Positions 1-9,669 are shown, counted from the first letter of the stretch. The stretch is 64,000 nucleotides of DNA from an uncultured Aquimarina sp. (GCA_947497175.1 CANMFM010000004.1:744001-808000), one strand, 5' to 3'. Notes: a model not told the origin generated them from the sequence alone. Numbers and translations: made by a program.

Positions 1-712
1 ACGTATAGAATTAGACCGCATTGGTGCCTTTTTTACTTCTGTAGAAAACACGTTACAATTTGAGCCATTACAAGAGGTTAATTATCTTACTGAGGCATTT
101 GGTTTAAGCTCTTTTGTATCTCCGGCGATTCATCGCGAGGTTGAAATAACACGAGAAATATATAAAGAAGAAGTCGAGGCTATAGAAGAAAAAGTTCCTT
201 TAATCTTTACTCCTGAAAAACGTAAGGAGCGTCCATATTTACAGTATGCCGCTGCTGCCGCTATTGTGATAGGAATTAGTGGCTTTTTTGGATTGAAAAA
301 AATAAGTGACAATACAATAAGCTATAATCACCAGGAATGGCAACAAGCGAATCAGGAAATAGAAAACACAATACAGGAAGCTACATTTGAAATTTCCAAT
401 CCATTACCTGCAATCAATCTCAATCTTATAAGAGAAGAAGAAATAACGAACAATTCTTCTGCAGAAGCAGAAACTATTTCGGGAAAATATCATGTTGTTG
501 CCGGGGCCTTTAGAATAGCTTCTAATGCCAATAAAAAAGTACAGCAGTTAAAAGATCAAGGTTTTAATGCCCGCCTAATCGGGAAGAATAAATATGGCTT
601 ACATCAAGTAGTTTATGAGAGTTTTACAGATCGATTAGAAGCATTAAAAGCATTACGAAAGATCAAAAAAGAGCAAAGTTCCAGAGCTTGGCTATTTGTT
701 GAAGAACTATAA
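1..712 (+). CDS. HU-CCDC81-SPOR domain protein, 3' part
   Basis: The frame is open from base 2, so the gene begins upstream and about 236 codons are visible. Residues 1-45 resemble the end of the HU/CCDC81-like N-terminal region of Bacteroidota SPOR proteins. One membrane segment follows at about residues 81-98 (alanine/isoleucine-rich), then an acidic linker, then a C-terminal SPOR domain at about 158-236 beginning GKYHVVAGAF. SPOR domains bind denuded septal peptidoglycan, so the tail should lie in the periplasm with the N-terminus in the cytoplasm. The first in-frame ATG (266) falls inside the membrane segment and is not a start. Family assignment comes from layout and sequence feel; the missing N-terminus limits it. 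Confidence 0.8.
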   Translation, partial: RIELDRIGAFFTSVENTLQFEPLQEVNYLTEAFGLSSFVSPAIHREVEITREIYKEEVEAIEEKVPLIFTPEKRKERPYLQYAAAAAIVIGISGFFGLKKISDNTISYNHQEWQQANQEIENTIQEATFEISNPLPAINLNLIREEEITNNSSAEAETISGKYHVVAGAFRIASNANKKVQQLKDQGFNARLIGKNKYGLHQVVYESFTDRLEALKALRKIKKEQSSRAWLFVEEL

Positions 713-892
713 TTTCTCAGAAAATTTTCTTTCAAAGAAAATGGTATTATATTTCATTTTTATCACTATTCCTTTTGATTTGTAACCATCATTTATACAT
801 TTTGAGGAAAAACCTGATGGGATCCACAATCGTCCTGTTTTAATCCAAATCACTTTTATTCAACAGTATAGTGTAAGTTATCCAGACGTGAC

Positions 893-900
893 TATCTTTG
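893..900 (+). promoter_or_regulatory. Candidate -7 box of the thioesterase gene
   Basis: TATCTTTG followed by C matches the Bacteroidota -7 consensus TAnnTTTG. It lies 17 bases before the ATG at 918 and downstream of the GTG at 888, which argues against the GTG as start. No convincing -33 TTG is seen. Confidence 0.5.
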
Positions 901-917
901 CCAAAATTTTGCATTAT

Positions 918-1427
918 ATGGAAGCCAGACATCCTTCAGAATCTTGTACCACATTAACCGATTTAGTTTTAACAGGTGAAACTAATCCTCTTAATAATTT
1001 ATTTGGAGGTGAGTTATTAGCCCGAATGGACCGCGCTGCTGGTATAGCCGCCGGTAGACATTCACGAAGAATTGTAGTTACAGCATCTGTAAATCATGTG
1101 GCATTTAATAAAGCTATTCCTTTAGGTAGTGTAGTAACTGTAGAAGCTAAAGTTTCGAGAGCATTTAGATCCTCTATGGAGGTATATATTGACGTTTGGG
1201 TAGAGGATAGACAAAGTGGTGATAAAACCAAAGCTAATGAGGCCATATACACCTTTGTTGCCGTTAACGAAAGTGGAACTCCTGTTGCAGTACCACAAAT
1301 TAAACCAGAAACCCCACTCGAAAAAGAACGTTTTGATGCTGCTTTAAGACGTAAGCAACTTAGTTTAGTACTAGCAGGTAAGATGAAGCCTGATGACGCT
1401 ACAGAACTTAAAGCGTTGTTTGTATAG
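918..1427 (+). CDS. Acyl-CoA thioesterase, hotdog fold
   Basis: A 169-residue protein that should hydrolyse acyl-CoA thioesters in the cytoplasm. It has the family pattern NPLNNLFGGELLARMD near residue 25, where the asparagine and following GG segment form the hotdog active site, then a VTASVNHVAF strand and a charged C-terminal tail. It resembles the YciA/BACH group. The start is set at ATG 918 because a promoter-like box (893-900) lies between it and the upstream GTG at 888, and the family begins near MEARHPSES. It is a single gene, convergent with the DUF3667 gene. Acyl-chain preference cannot be read from the sequence. Confidence 0.88.
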   Translation: MEARHPSESCTTLTDLVLTGETNPLNNLFGGELLARMDRAAGIAAGRHSRRIVVTASVNHVAFNKAIPLGSVVTVEAKVSRAFRSSMEVYIDVWVEDRQSGDKTKANEAIYTFVAVNESGTPVAVPQIKPETPLEKERFDAALRRKQLSLVLAGKMKPDDATELKALFV

Positions 1428-1584
1428 CATGATCATATTTTTCTAAAAAATATTGTAGGATAACGAATGAGGTAAATGTTTTTATCATTTTTATTTACAT
1501 GCCAATATCTAAAAGGCTTTAGTAAAACAAGAACTTGTACAAAAATTGTAGTTAAGTATTTCCCTTAAGATCATTAGAATTGTT

Positions 1585-2409
1585 TTAACCCGTAACAACA
1601 CCAATGATAAAGCCTATAAGTATTGAACCCATGATCATTGTAGCTGCAATGACTACAAATTTCAATAACCTTATAAGTACTTGTCCAAATGAAAGGTTAT
1701 ATAGTCTGATATACGCATAGGTATAATATATTATTGTGCCTACTAATCCAAAGAAGTGAATAGATCCTGAGATAACCAGGCTAAGTAAAAAGAAAATTGT
1801 GGTTAACAGAAATGTGAAGCCTTGTATGTATGCATTGATGACCAAATGTTCCCCATAGTTATACGGCTTCCAAAATGTTAAAAAGGCGATAATAGCATAA
1901 AAAGGTAACAATAAGAAAGAGAACAGATTGTAGTATTTTAATATTGCTTTTTGAACTTGCTCTCCTTGTTCTAGTTGCTGTTTTAATACCTCATTTTGGT
2001 CTAATTTTTTTACATTATCAGACAAACTCTCATCATTTTTTGTATCGGGTAGTATAACATCATTCATTGCTTCCATTTGCTTTTTATTTACTTCTCTGGA
2101 TAGACTTAGGTAGTCTTCAGAAAAATGATTGAAGGCTAATAATGAGATTGCCGCACCAATAGCAAAAAAGCCGAAGGGGTTTACATATTTTTTTCGTGTT
2201 CCGTTAATATATTCTTTAAAAAGAATATGAGGAGATGTAATGAGACTTCTGATAGTTACAAAATATCTATTATCCCAGCCAAAAGCATTGTTAAAAAGGT
2301 CTGCAATTAAATTTTTAAAGGTAATTCTCTTATTGATGATTTTTGCGCCACATTCATCACAGAATTTAGTTTGTGGAGTCACACTTTTTTCACAATTTTT
2401 ACAATCCAT
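1585..2409 (-). CDS. DUF3667 membrane protein with zinc ribbon
   Basis: A 274-residue protein. The N-terminus carries a zinc-ribbon pair, Cys3-x2-Cys6 and Cys17-x2-Cys20. The following stretch (ITSPHILFKEYINGTRKKYV) is characteristic of DUF3667. Several hydrophobic segments follow: one at about 78-95, then four or so between about 160 and 270, separated by a charged lysine/glutamate-rich loop. The function is unknown; the ribbon probably sits in the cytoplasm before the membrane domain. It begins 35 bases after the EnvC-like gene and is likely the last gene of that operon. Confidence 0.75.
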   Translation of the reverse strand: MDCKNCEKSVTPQTKFCDECGAKIINKRITFKNLIADLFNNAFGWDNRYFVTIRSLITSPHILFKEYINGTRKKYVNPFGFFAIGAAISLLAFNHFSEDYLSLSREVNKKQMEAMNDVILPDTKNDESLSDNVKKLDQNEVLKQQLEQGEQVQKAILKYYNLFSFLLLPFYAIIAFLTFWKPYNYGEHLVINAYIQGFTFLLTTIFFLLSLVISGSIHFFGLVGTIIYYTYAYIRLYNLSFGQVLIRLLKFVVIAATMIMGSILIGFIIGVVTG

Positions 2410-2444
2410 ATTTTATGCTTACTCTAATATTTCAAACTATGATA

Positions 2445-3674
2445 TCACATCCTATAAATCCAGGTTTGTGGATTTAACCGTTTGGCATTTTGGTAAATCA
2501 GAAACTTCATAATGGCTCTTCCGGTTGTAGGGTTGGTACGAACCTGCCCAATAGACTGTTTTGTTGTTACTTTCTGCCCTTCTTTGACAGAGATATTTTC
2601 AATATTGTAATATGTTGTGATATAATTACCATGTCGTATCTGCACTAAGCGGCCCGCACCTTTTAGTTTTTGGATTGCTATCACTTCGCCTTCAAAAATT
2701 GCTCTGGCTTTTTCTCCTTTTCTCGTTTCAATTTCTACACCACTACTATTGATTTGTATATTGGGTAATGTTGGGTGAGGCTGGCGGCCAAATTTTTTAG
2801 TTAATTTACCGGTGCCTACGGGCCACGGCAGCTTTCCTTTATTAGATGTAAAATTATCTGCTAGTAGTTTAGTTTCGGCAGTTAAGGCAAATGTAGTCGC
2901 TGATCCTTTTTTGGTTACTTTTTTCCCTGCTTTTTTATTTGCTTTAGCTATCGCTTCTCTAATTAGCTTTTCAATGGCTTTATCAATTGCACTGGCCTGC
3001 TTTTCTTTTTCTTTAATCTGCTTAGTATACTTGCCTTGTTTTTTGCGAATAGAAGCCATCAAAACCTGTTGCTCTTTCTTTTCTTCCTGAAGTTTTTGTT
3101 GTGCCTCACGGTTTTCAGCAATTAAGGTTTGTTTGTCTTCTTTTTGTGATGATAAATCTCTGTTTAATTTCTGAAGTTCTTGAGCATTACTCTCGATTCT
3201 AATTGCTTGTTCTTTGCGATGTTCATTATATTGTTTCATATATTGCAATCGCTTGTAGGCTTGTGCAAAATTGGATGATGATAGTAAGAACATGATCCTG
3301 CTTTGTCGTGATTTACTCTTGTATGATTTTTTAATCATTCTGGCATAATCCTCTCTAAGTATTTTAAGCTCTTTGCGATATGCATCAATTTTTTTGAGAT
3401 TGGTATTAATCTCTCTGGTAAGCAAATTAGCTTGCTGATTTGTAATTTTTATAAGGTTTTGACGTGTACTAATTTGTGAGTTAATTGCCTCAACTTCGTC
3501 AAGTACAGAGCGTTCTTTGAGCTTATTATCTGCTCTTAATTGTTTCATTTGCTCTATTTCTTGCCTAAGTCGTTGTCTTTCTTCTTCTAATTGTTGTTGT
3601 TTTAAACTTTGAGCAAAAGAAGAAGTACAAATCAATAATAAAACCATTAAATATGTAAACTGTAATCTTCTCAT
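2445..3674 (-). CDS. EnvC-like murein hydrolase activator, degenerate LytM domain
   Basis: A 409-residue exported protein: signal peptide 1-22 (ending SFAQ), long coiled coil about 22-250 rich in Glu/Lys/Gln, and a C-terminal LytM/M23 fold from about 285. The zinc ligands of active M23 peptidases are not conserved: the H-x3-D position reads NSSGVEIE and the final H-x-H position reads IMKFLIY. This matches EnvC-type factors, which activate amidases at the division site instead of cutting peptidoglycan. The start ATG overlaps the stop of the DUF4292 gene by 4 bases, so the two are probably translationally coupled. The amidase partner is not in the window. Confidence 0.85.
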   Translation of the reverse strand: MRRLQFTYLMVLLLICTSSFAQSLKQQQLEEERQRLRQEIEQMKQLRADNKLKERSVLDEVEAINSQISTRQNLIKITNQQANLLTREINTNLKKIDAYRKELKILREDYARMIKKSYKSKSRQSRIMFLLSSSNFAQAYKRLQYMKQYNEHRKEQAIRIESNAQELQKLNRDLSSQKEDKQTLIAENREAQQKLQEEKKEQQVLMASIRKKQGKYTKQIKEKEKQASAIDKAIEKLIREAIAKANKKAGKKVTKKGSATTFALTAETKLLADNFTSNKGKLPWPVGTGKLTKKFGRQPHPTLPNIQINSSGVEIETRKGEKARAIFEGEVIAIQKLKGAGRLVQIRHGNYITTYYNIENISVKEGQKVTTKQSIGQVRTNPTTGRAIMKFLIYQNAKRLNPQTWIYRM

Positions 3675-4444
3675 TGAATAGTTACTTCCTTATATCCTGA
3701 TGGTATTTTAAACGGAAAACTTACCGCAGCATTGTAATCCACCTGCTTATAATCTATTGCTATAATGGTTTTGTCATCTCCTTGTAATGCTTCAATATAA
3801 ATTTCTTTAGGAAATTCTTGATTCCCAACCTTTTGGTAGTTTTGATAATTGATCGTTAATATTCTATTATCTATAGGCTGTTTTAATTGCTGAGAAGCCA
3901 TTTTAAAACTATATGGATGTATTAAAAACAGACGCTCGAATAAAGCCAGTTCTGTTTTTGGCCGAAGTTGATAGCTCTTATCTGTAATTAATGCTTTGTA
4001 TTTATCCTCTCTCAAATTAAATAAGGCCTGGCCCAGTAATAATTGCTGTACCTTATCAAAATTGAGATCATCGGTTCCTAGCCAAGAACTTAGCATTTTA
4101 AAATCACCATCAAAATACGTGTTGTTGATTTTTTCATAATACCTTACTTTTTCTGGTGTGATTAGTGCTTTTGCCAGTGTAATCCCTAACATTTTTACAC
4201 TTATCCAAATGGCTTTATCCCTCTCAAATCGAAGGGTTGCATTTGGGCTAAAAGATTTTTTTCCATCATCGTATCTTACTTTTATTTTAGCATTCAGAGT
4301 TTCAAAATTAAAAGCTCGATTATAATGATTAGCAATGATTTTTTCTGCATTTAACTTTTTGATTCCAGATTCACTTACAGCCTTGGTTCCTTTGCAAGAA
4401 CTTAAAACCATTATAAAACATAGTAAATACAATATTCTGTTCAT
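3671..4444 (-). CDS. DUF4292 lipoprotein
   Basis: A 257-residue predicted lipoprotein: short hydrophobic signal and a lipobox LSSC near residue 17, followed by a domain of the Bacteroidota family DUF4292. Family members resemble LolA/LolB-like beta folds, but a lipoprotein-carrier role is inference only. I chose ATG 4444 over the GTG at 4450 because the latter directly abuts the upstream gene's stop and adds only two residues. It lies between a TPR protein and the EnvC-like factor, with 4-base overlap to the latter, which suggests an outer-membrane or envelope assembly role. Confidence 0.8.
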   Translation of the reverse strand: MNRILYLLCFIMVLSSCKGTKAVSESGIKKLNAEKIIANHYNRAFNFETLNAKIKVRYDDGKKSFSPNATLRFERDKAIWISVKMLGITLAKALITPEKVRYYEKINNTYFDGDFKMLSSWLGTDDLNFDKVQQLLLGQALFNLREDKYKALITDKSYQLRPKTELALFERLFLIHPYSFKMASQQLKQPIDNRILTINYQNYQKVGNQEFPKEIYIEALQGDDKTIIAIDYKQVDYNAAVSFPFKIPSGYKEVTIQ

Positions 4445-4450
4445 GAACAC

Positions 4451-5824
4451 TTATGATTTTGTCTGAAGTTGGGCCGATTTTTGCTTGTATTCTGAAGCTT
4501 TTTCGATATTACCTAATCTTTGGTATGCTTCACTGATTTGCGTATAAAAATCGGATTCCATTTTTAGGTCATCTATTACATAATCTATACCAATGGCAAG
4601 GATATCTATAGCTTCTTCTGATTTTTCTAAATTAATTAATGATACTCCATTAATTAAATAGAAGATGGGTTGTGCCGGATACATTTCTAGCGCTAATTTA
4701 CTACCGGATTCAGCTTTTTCATAGCGCTTCAAATCCAGTTGTAACAGTAGAATTCTTTTAAGCAAGGCAAAATTACTGGCATTACTTTTAATACCTCGTT
4801 CGTAAAAATTAAGGGCTAACTCTTTTTGATCTTTCTTATAATAATAATGTCCAAGTTCTGTAAGTACTTTTGAATTATTACCCGCTGTAGATAATTCATT
4901 AACAATAGCTGTAAGTTGAGATTCGTATTGTGAGTTCTTATCCAGAAATAGTAAAAAATCGTGAATGACTTTATATTTAGATTCGATATCTATTTTATCA
5001 CTTTTCAAGGCAATTTTCATTGAACGAATTGCTTGATCAGTCTTGTTATCTTCCAGATAAAATTTATACAAAGCCAGGTGTACCAGCTCTGATTTTGGTT
5101 TTTTCTCTAGAAGTTGTTTAGCAACCTGATACGCCTTATTTTTTTGATTATCCTGGCTATAAAGATAAATGAGGTTCAGATAATTTTGTTCTACCTTGGG
5201 TTTCTCTTTAATCTTGTTTTCTAACTTAGAAATCAGACTATTTGGATTTGTAATTTTTGAAGAAATCTTTTTTCGTAGCTGTATTCGATACTGATCGGCC
5301 CCATACTCTTCATTTAACTCATCTATAACAGTTAAGGCATCTTCATATCGTTTTTCATGAAAATATAAATTAGCCAACTGCTCCTTAAACATTGGATCAT
5401 AGCGAACTAGTTTTTCTACAATTTCTATAGATTCTTTATACTTTCGTTGTTTAAAATAACACTCGAATAACAATTCTAAAATGTGCCTGTTATTTGGTTT
5501 TTCTTTGCGCACCTTGATAAGGTTTTGCTCTGCTCGTTCATAAAGTTTAAGCTCCAAATAATTTTTCCCTAATTCTAAATATAGATATATTGGTTTTGGG
5601 TCGATTGCGACACATTTTTCCAGAGCTTCAATCGCTTTATCATGATTTGTAATTGCTTTTTGCTTTAGAGCTTCAAAAAAATTTTCCTGAAATTCATCAG
5701 AAACATTTCCCAAATCATCAATATTTACCTCTTGTTGGGGTTCTATTTCTTGAGAAAAAGAAAGAGGGTTTCCCAGGACAAGAAATAGACATAAAAAGCA
5801 TATATGTTTCCAATATTTAATCAT
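4451..5824 (-). CDS. Exported tetratricopeptide-repeat protein
   Basis: A 457-residue protein with an N-terminal signal or anchor (hydrophobic at 8-22) followed by TPR-like helical hairpins nearly throughout, for example the segments starting AIEALEKCVAIDP and ALNFYERGIKSNAS. TPR arrays are protein-docking scaffolds; no catalytic motif is visible. It lies 34 bases after the sugar nucleotidyltransferase and 6 bases before the DUF4292 lipoprotein, so it probably acts in the periplasm with the envelope proteins of this operon. The specific partner is unknown. Confidence 0.78.
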   Translation of the reverse strand: MIKYWKHICFLCLFLVLGNPLSFSQEIEPQQEVNIDDLGNVSDEFQENFFEALKQKAITNHDKAIEALEKCVAIDPKPIYLYLELGKNYLELKLYERAEQNLIKVRKEKPNNRHILELLFECYFKQRKYKESIEIVEKLVRYDPMFKEQLANLYFHEKRYEDALTVIDELNEEYGADQYRIQLRKKISSKITNPNSLISKLENKIKEKPKVEQNYLNLIYLYSQDNQKNKAYQVAKQLLEKKPKSELVHLALYKFYLEDNKTDQAIRSMKIALKSDKIDIESKYKVIHDFLLFLDKNSQYESQLTAIVNELSTAGNNSKVLTELGHYYYKKDQKELALNFYERGIKSNASNFALLKRILLLQLDLKRYEKAESGSKLALEMYPAQPIFYLINGVSLINLEKSEEAIDILAIGIDYVIDDLKMESDFYTQISEAYQRLGNIEKASEYKQKSAQLQTKS

Positions 5825-5858
5825 AAAAAACTCTACGAGGTTATTCTTACATCACGAA

Positions 5859-6875
5859 TTATTCTAAAACAGAATAGTCTCCTATGCTCACCGTTGTAAA
5901 ATTTCCATCGTAGATGGCATTATTTCCAATCATAGCATTGTGTAAGTTAGCATTTTTTATCACAGTTTGGGTCTGTACCAAACTATTTTTAATAGTTGAG
6001 TCTTCAATAGTACAGCCATTTCCAATAGAAACATGAGGTCCTATGGTTGTGTTGCGCAAAATTACATCTTCCCCAATATAACAAGGTGGGATTATTGTGG
6101 CATTTTCTTGAGTTACAGTTTCACTAACTAATTTTTCGCCATCTTTTTCTAAAAAACCTAGCATTCTAGAATTAGTCTCTACAGTAACATTTTTGTTTCC
6201 ACAATCCATCCACTCGTCTACTTTTCCTGTCACAAAAACTTTGCCATTTGCCATCATTCTTTTAATTCCATCATTAATTTGATACTCTCCTCCATGAATG
6301 ATATTGTTATCCAATACATATTGCAATTCACTTTTGAGTACTCCAACATCTTTAAAATAATAGATTCCTATCACGGCAAGATCAGATACAAATTCTTGTG
6401 GTTTTTCGACGAGTTCTACGATTTCATTGTTATCATTGAGTTTCACTACTCCGTATGCTTCTGGTCGATCAACTTGTTTAACCCATATAGCAGCGTCTGC
6501 CTCTTTATCCAAATTAAAATCAGCTCTAATCAACGTGTCTGCATAGGCAATCACCGCAGGTCCGGATAATGATTCTTTTGCCGACATAATTGCATGACCT
6601 GTTCCTAAGGGTTGATCTTGTCTATAAATTGATGCCTTGGCTCCTAAGCTTTCGGCCAATTCGGTCAAGCTGGTAACTACATCATCACCAAAAAAAGCAG
6701 GATCTCCCAGAATAAACGCTATTTCATCTATGGGCTCTCCTAAAACCTTAGCAATATCAGACACTAATCGATGCACAATGGGTTTACCGGCAACTGGTAT
6801 TAATGGTTTAGGAACCGTTAATGTATGAGGTCTAAGTCTAGATCCTCTTCCTGCCATGGGTACAATAATTTTCAT
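5859..6875 (-). CDS. Sugar-phosphate nucleotidyltransferase with left-handed beta-helix tail
   Basis: A 338-residue enzyme. The N-terminal Rossmann domain starts with the nucleotide-binding signature GRGSRLRPHT and the substrate motif KPLIPVAGKP, then PLGTGHAI and a YADTL metal-binding segment, all typical of RmlA/GlmU/GalU-like transferases that make NDP-sugars from sugar-1-phosphate. Residues about 250-338 form hexapeptide-like turns (IGPHVSIGNG) of a C-terminal beta-helix. The sugar and nucleotide are not clear. It sits in the flippase-dut-TPR-EnvC operon, so a role in an envelope glycan is plausible. Confidence 0.85.
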   Translation of the reverse strand: MKIIVPMAGRGSRLRPHTLTVPKPLIPVAGKPIVHRLVSDIAKVLGEPIDEIAFILGDPAFFGDDVVTSLTELAESLGAKASIYRQDQPLGTGHAIMSAKESLSGPAVIAYADTLIRADFNLDKEADAAIWVKQVDRPEAYGVVKLNDNNEIVELVEKPQEFVSDLAVIGIYYFKDVGVLKSELQYVLDNNIIHGGEYQINDGIKRMMANGKVFVTGKVDEWMDCGNKNVTVETNSRMLGFLEKDGEKLVSETVTQENATIIPPCYIGEDVILRNTTIGPHVSIGNGCTIEDSTIKNSLVQTQTVIKNANLHNAMIGNNAIYDGNFTTVSIGDYSVLE

Positions 6876-6900
6876 ATACTATTAGTTGGTTTTTATTATC

Positions 6901-7335
6901 TTATTTCACACCGGTACTTCCAAACCCTCCTTCACCTCTAGAGGTTTCAGACAATTCAGCCACTTCTATCCACTCTGCACGCTCGTGTTTGGCTATTACC
7001 ATTTGCGCAACACGCTCTCCATTTTCAATCACAAAATCTTCATTTGACAAATTCACCAAAATTACTCCGACCTCACCTCGATAATCTGCATCAACAGTTC
7101 CTGGAGCATTAAGCACCGTAATTCCTTTTTTTGCAGCCAATCCACTACGCGGTCTAACTTGCGCTTCGTACCCGACAGGTAGTTCTATAAACAAGCCCGT
7201 TTTGATAATTGTTCTTTCTAATGGTTTTAATGTAATGGGATCTGAAATATTAGCCCTCAGGTCCATTCCTGCAGAAGCGATTGTTTCATAATGCGGTAGA
7301 TCATGTGCTGATCTATTAATAATTTTAATTTGCAT
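6901..7335 (-). CDS. dut: dUTP diphosphatase
   Basis: A 144-residue trimeric-type dUTPase that hydrolyses dUTP to dUMP and pyrophosphate. All five family motifs are present in order: [27 protein letters not shown] with the catalytic aspartate, GERVAQMV, and the C-terminal P-loop-like [10 protein letters not shown]. Length is normal. It lies 31 bases after the flippase gene and 25 before the sugar nucleotidyltransferase, so it is a nucleotide-metabolism gene embedded in an envelope operon. The assignment is secure. Confidence 0.97.
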   Translation of the reverse strand: MQIKIINRSAHDLPHYETIASAGMDLRANISDPITLKPLERTIIKTGLFIELPVGYEAQVRPRSGLAAKKGITVLNAPGTVDADYRGEVGVILVNLSNEDFVIENGERVAQMVIAKHERAEWIEVAELSETSRGEGGFGSTGVK

Positions 7336-7366
7336 ATTTAGAATAACACCTTGATTTTTTGCGTGT

Positions 7367-8821
7367 TTATTTTTTTAAAATTTGACTTAGTTCCTTCTTT
7401 TCAGCAGCGTACAAAATTACTAAAAACAGTAGTAACAACGGGATAGAAATAAAATAATTGCTATTGAAAACATAAAAAGATACTATTGAAAAACCGACGG
7501 ACAGTATAAAGTATACTCCTATCTTTTTAAGGTTATAGGGAATCGGATAATATTTTCTTCCAAAATACCATGACAATACCATCATTGATCCATAAGCCGC
7601 CAGGGTAGCAATTGCAGATCCTACATAGCTATATCTAGGAATTAATGCGAAGTTAAGTCCTAAGGTAATTATTGCTCCAACTACAGAAATATAAGCGCCA
7701 AATTTAGTTCTATCAGTGATTTTGTACCAAACCGAAAGATTATGATAAATTCCTAAACAAAAATTTGCAAGTAGTATTATAGGCACTACGATCATCGCTT
7801 CCCAATACTCAGGCTTTCTGATCATGAACTGTTTCAATACATCAGAGAAAGTAACAATCACGATTAATATAAATGATCCGAAAATCACAAAATATTTTGT
7901 TATCGTTGCATAGGTTGTTGTTGCATTTTTTTCTTTAGCATGACTAAAAAAGAAGGGTTCGATCCCCATCCTGAACGCTGTGGCAAATAGCGTCATGAAT
8001 AAGGCCAGTTTGTAGCATGCTGCATAGGCTCCAGAATCAAATAATCCTTGTTCTGGACCTAAAATTGTTTCTAATAGAATTTTATCAAAGCTTTCATTAA
8101 TGGCAAACGCAACACCAGAGATTAATATCGGGGTTCCATAATCGATCATTCTACCCCATAATTCTTTATCAAACGCGTAGTTAACCTTTAGGTAAAAAGG
8201 AGCCATTAATAACAAAGTAAAACCACTGGCGAATACATTAGCAATTAAAATATATTGAATTTGAAAATTTTCTATGTAGATATTCTGTAGCGCGTCTACT
8301 TTTTGAGAAAGGTTTGGTAAAAATATAAGAAAGAAGATATTGAAGCTAACATTGATAACAACATTACTAATCTTGATGACCGAATAGCGAATAGGCCTTT
8401 CTTGAGCACGCAAGCTTGCAAAAGGAATGATGACCAATGCATCTAATGCCAGAATTATTATTACATAAATTAAGAACTCTTTATCGATACCCAGAAGTGA
8501 TGCTACAATATCTTGTGCAAAAACTGAAATCAAAACAAAGAGCAAAGTTGTTACGGTTATTGAAATAGAAGCTGTACTTGTTACCTTCTTTGTATAACGA
8601 TCGATGTTCCAAAATCTAAAAAAAGAAGTCTCCATCCCATATGCCAGGACGACATTAAAGACCACCATCCAAGAGAATAAAATGGTTACTCGTCCAAATG
8701 ATATAGGGCCTTCGAGATATTTGGTGTGTACAATCACCAATAGAAAAGACAACATTCTAGGTAGTACTGTTGCTAGCCCGTAGATAAAAGTCTGTTTAAA
8801 TAATTTTTGAAATACGCTCAA
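7367..8821 (-). CDS. Polysaccharide/lipid-linked oligosaccharide flippase (Wzx/PST-like)
   Basis: A 484-residue polytopic membrane protein with about 12-14 hydrophobic segments and the N-terminal pattern [15 protein letters not shown] typical of the MOP/PST superfamily of lipid-linked sugar flippases. It would move an undecaprenyl-linked or similar glycolipid across the inner membrane. It is first in an operon with dut and a sugar nucleotidyltransferase, well away from the main glycan locus, which has its own flippase at 38.1-39.5 kb. Substrate unknown. A TATTTTTAC sequence on the minus strand near 8838-8846 is a weak promoter candidate. Confidence 0.85.
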   Translation of the reverse strand: MSVFQKLFKQTFIYGLATVLPRMLSFLLVIVHTKYLEGPISFGRVTILFSWMVVFNVVLAYGMETSFFRFWNIDRYTKKVTSTASISITVTTLLFVLISVFAQDIVASLLGIDKEFLIYVIIILALDALVIIPFASLRAQERPIRYSVIKISNVVINVSFNIFFLIFLPNLSQKVDALQNIYIENFQIQYILIANVFASGFTLLLMAPFYLKVNYAFDKELWGRMIDYGTPILISGVAFAINESFDKILLETILGPEQGLFDSGAYAACYKLALFMTLFATAFRMGIEPFFFSHAKEKNATTTYATITKYFVIFGSFILIVIVTFSDVLKQFMIRKPEYWEAMIVVPIILLANFCLGIYHNLSVWYKITDRTKFGAYISVVGAIITLGLNFALIPRYSYVGSAIATLAAYGSMMVLSWYFGRKYYPIPYNLKKIGVYFILSVGFSIVSFYVFNSNYFISIPLLLLFLVILYAAEKKELSQILKK

Positions 8822-8896
8822 TTGCTGGTGTGATTATCGTTGTAAAAATACAATTTTTTAGATGCAGAATACAGATAATCACTTATTCCCTTTTTT

Positions 8897-9037
8897 CTAT
8901 CTCCAGAGTGAGGTATATATATGTTCTTTTGAGCCTTTGGTTGTTTTAACTGCCATTGATTTAGTCTCACTCTTGCAAGCTGCTAAAAAATAAGAAAGCG
9001 TTACAACACAACCAATCAAAAGAAACCTTGCCATCAT
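8897..9037 (-). CDS. Small putative lipoprotein
   Basis: A 46-residue reading frame starting at the paired ATGs 9037/9034. It has a hydrophobic stretch and a lipobox-like FLAACKSE, then a short polar tail. An upstream in-frame start at 9094 would overlap the preceding gene by 29 bases and prepend residues that spoil the signal, so it is rejected. No family recognised. Short lipoproteins of this shape are common in Flavobacteria, but coding status here rests only on the lipobox. Confidence 0.45.
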   Translation of the reverse strand: MMARFLLIGCVVTLSYFLAACKSETKSMAVKTTKGSKEHIYTSLWR

Positions 9038-9065
9038 ATGCAATAATATGTTATATAGATAATAC

Positions 9066-9566
9066 CTATTGTTTCTTTTGCATAGGCATAGCAATCATCG
9101 GTTTTTCTAACACCTTATCTATTTTAAAATAGGCTTCTATATTATCTCTGGTGTAAACGACAATACATTCATTTCCGGTAAGTTTAACAGGAATTTTTTC
9201 TTCAACGATTGGTGCTTCATTTCTAAATTCTGCTTTTGGATCAGCGCTCATAATCAAGCTTTTCTTTTTATCTGGATACGTATATCGACCTATATAAATA
9301 GATTGGTTATTAGATCTTAGATCAATTTTTTTTCCTTTAAAAAAGGCATAATGAACCTCGACATCTTCATTTTTTTTAATGGGTAGATGTAGGGTAAAGC
9401 CAGAACCCGCTTCTTCTCGTCCCGCTACCCATTTTTGAAAATATGCATTTTCTATGGTGATTGGAGTCACTTTATCAGCGCCTTGACTGCTGGCACATTG
9501 TGTAAACAAGGGTAGTGTTACAAGAAAAATAACTATGCTGCCTATTATTTTTTTAAGATTAATCAT
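9066..9566 (-). CDS. Putative lipoprotein of unknown function
   Basis: A 166-residue protein. From ATG 9566 it has a clean signal peptide and a lipobox-like TQCA near residue 24; starts further upstream (to 9650) would add 28 residues before the signal and run into the terminator hairpin at 9643-9669, so they are rejected. The mature part is beta-rich and polar with no cysteine pair or catalytic motif that I recognise. It is separated from the ATP synthase operon by that terminator and followed 28 bases later by a second small lipoprotein frame. Confidence 0.7.
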   Translation of the reverse strand: MINLKKIIGSIVIFLVTLPLFTQCASSQGADKVTPITIENAYFQKWVAGREEAGSGFTLHLPIKKNEDVEVHYAFFKGKKIDLRSNNQSIYIGRYTYPDKKKSLIMSADPKAEFRNEAPIVEEKIPVKLTGNECIVVYTRDNIEAYFKIDKVLEKPMIAMPMQKKQ

Positions 9567-9633
9567 ATTTGAAAGTGTGTCTCTTTTGTTAGATTTCAAA
9601 ACTGATGCCAAAGATGGGTAAGTTACTATTTTT

Positions 9634-9669
9634 ACAAGAAAAAGCCTCATAAGTAAAACTTATGAGGCT
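9634..9669 (-). terminator. Rho-independent terminator of the ATP synthase operon
   Basis: A perfect 12-base inverted repeat (9643-9654 with 9658-9669, loop AAA). On the minus strand the stem is followed by a T-rich tract. It starts 25 bases after the atpG stop. Confidence 0.88.

Noticed and set aside
888..917. GTG start extending the thioesterase by ten residues
   Set aside because: A TAnnTTTG box at 893-900 lies inside the extension, and the family begins at the ATG at 918.
1435..1453. AT-only hairpin after the thioesterase gene (arms atattttt/aaaaatat)
   Set aside because: The stem has no G-C pairs and is not followed by a distinct T-run, so I do not call it a terminator.
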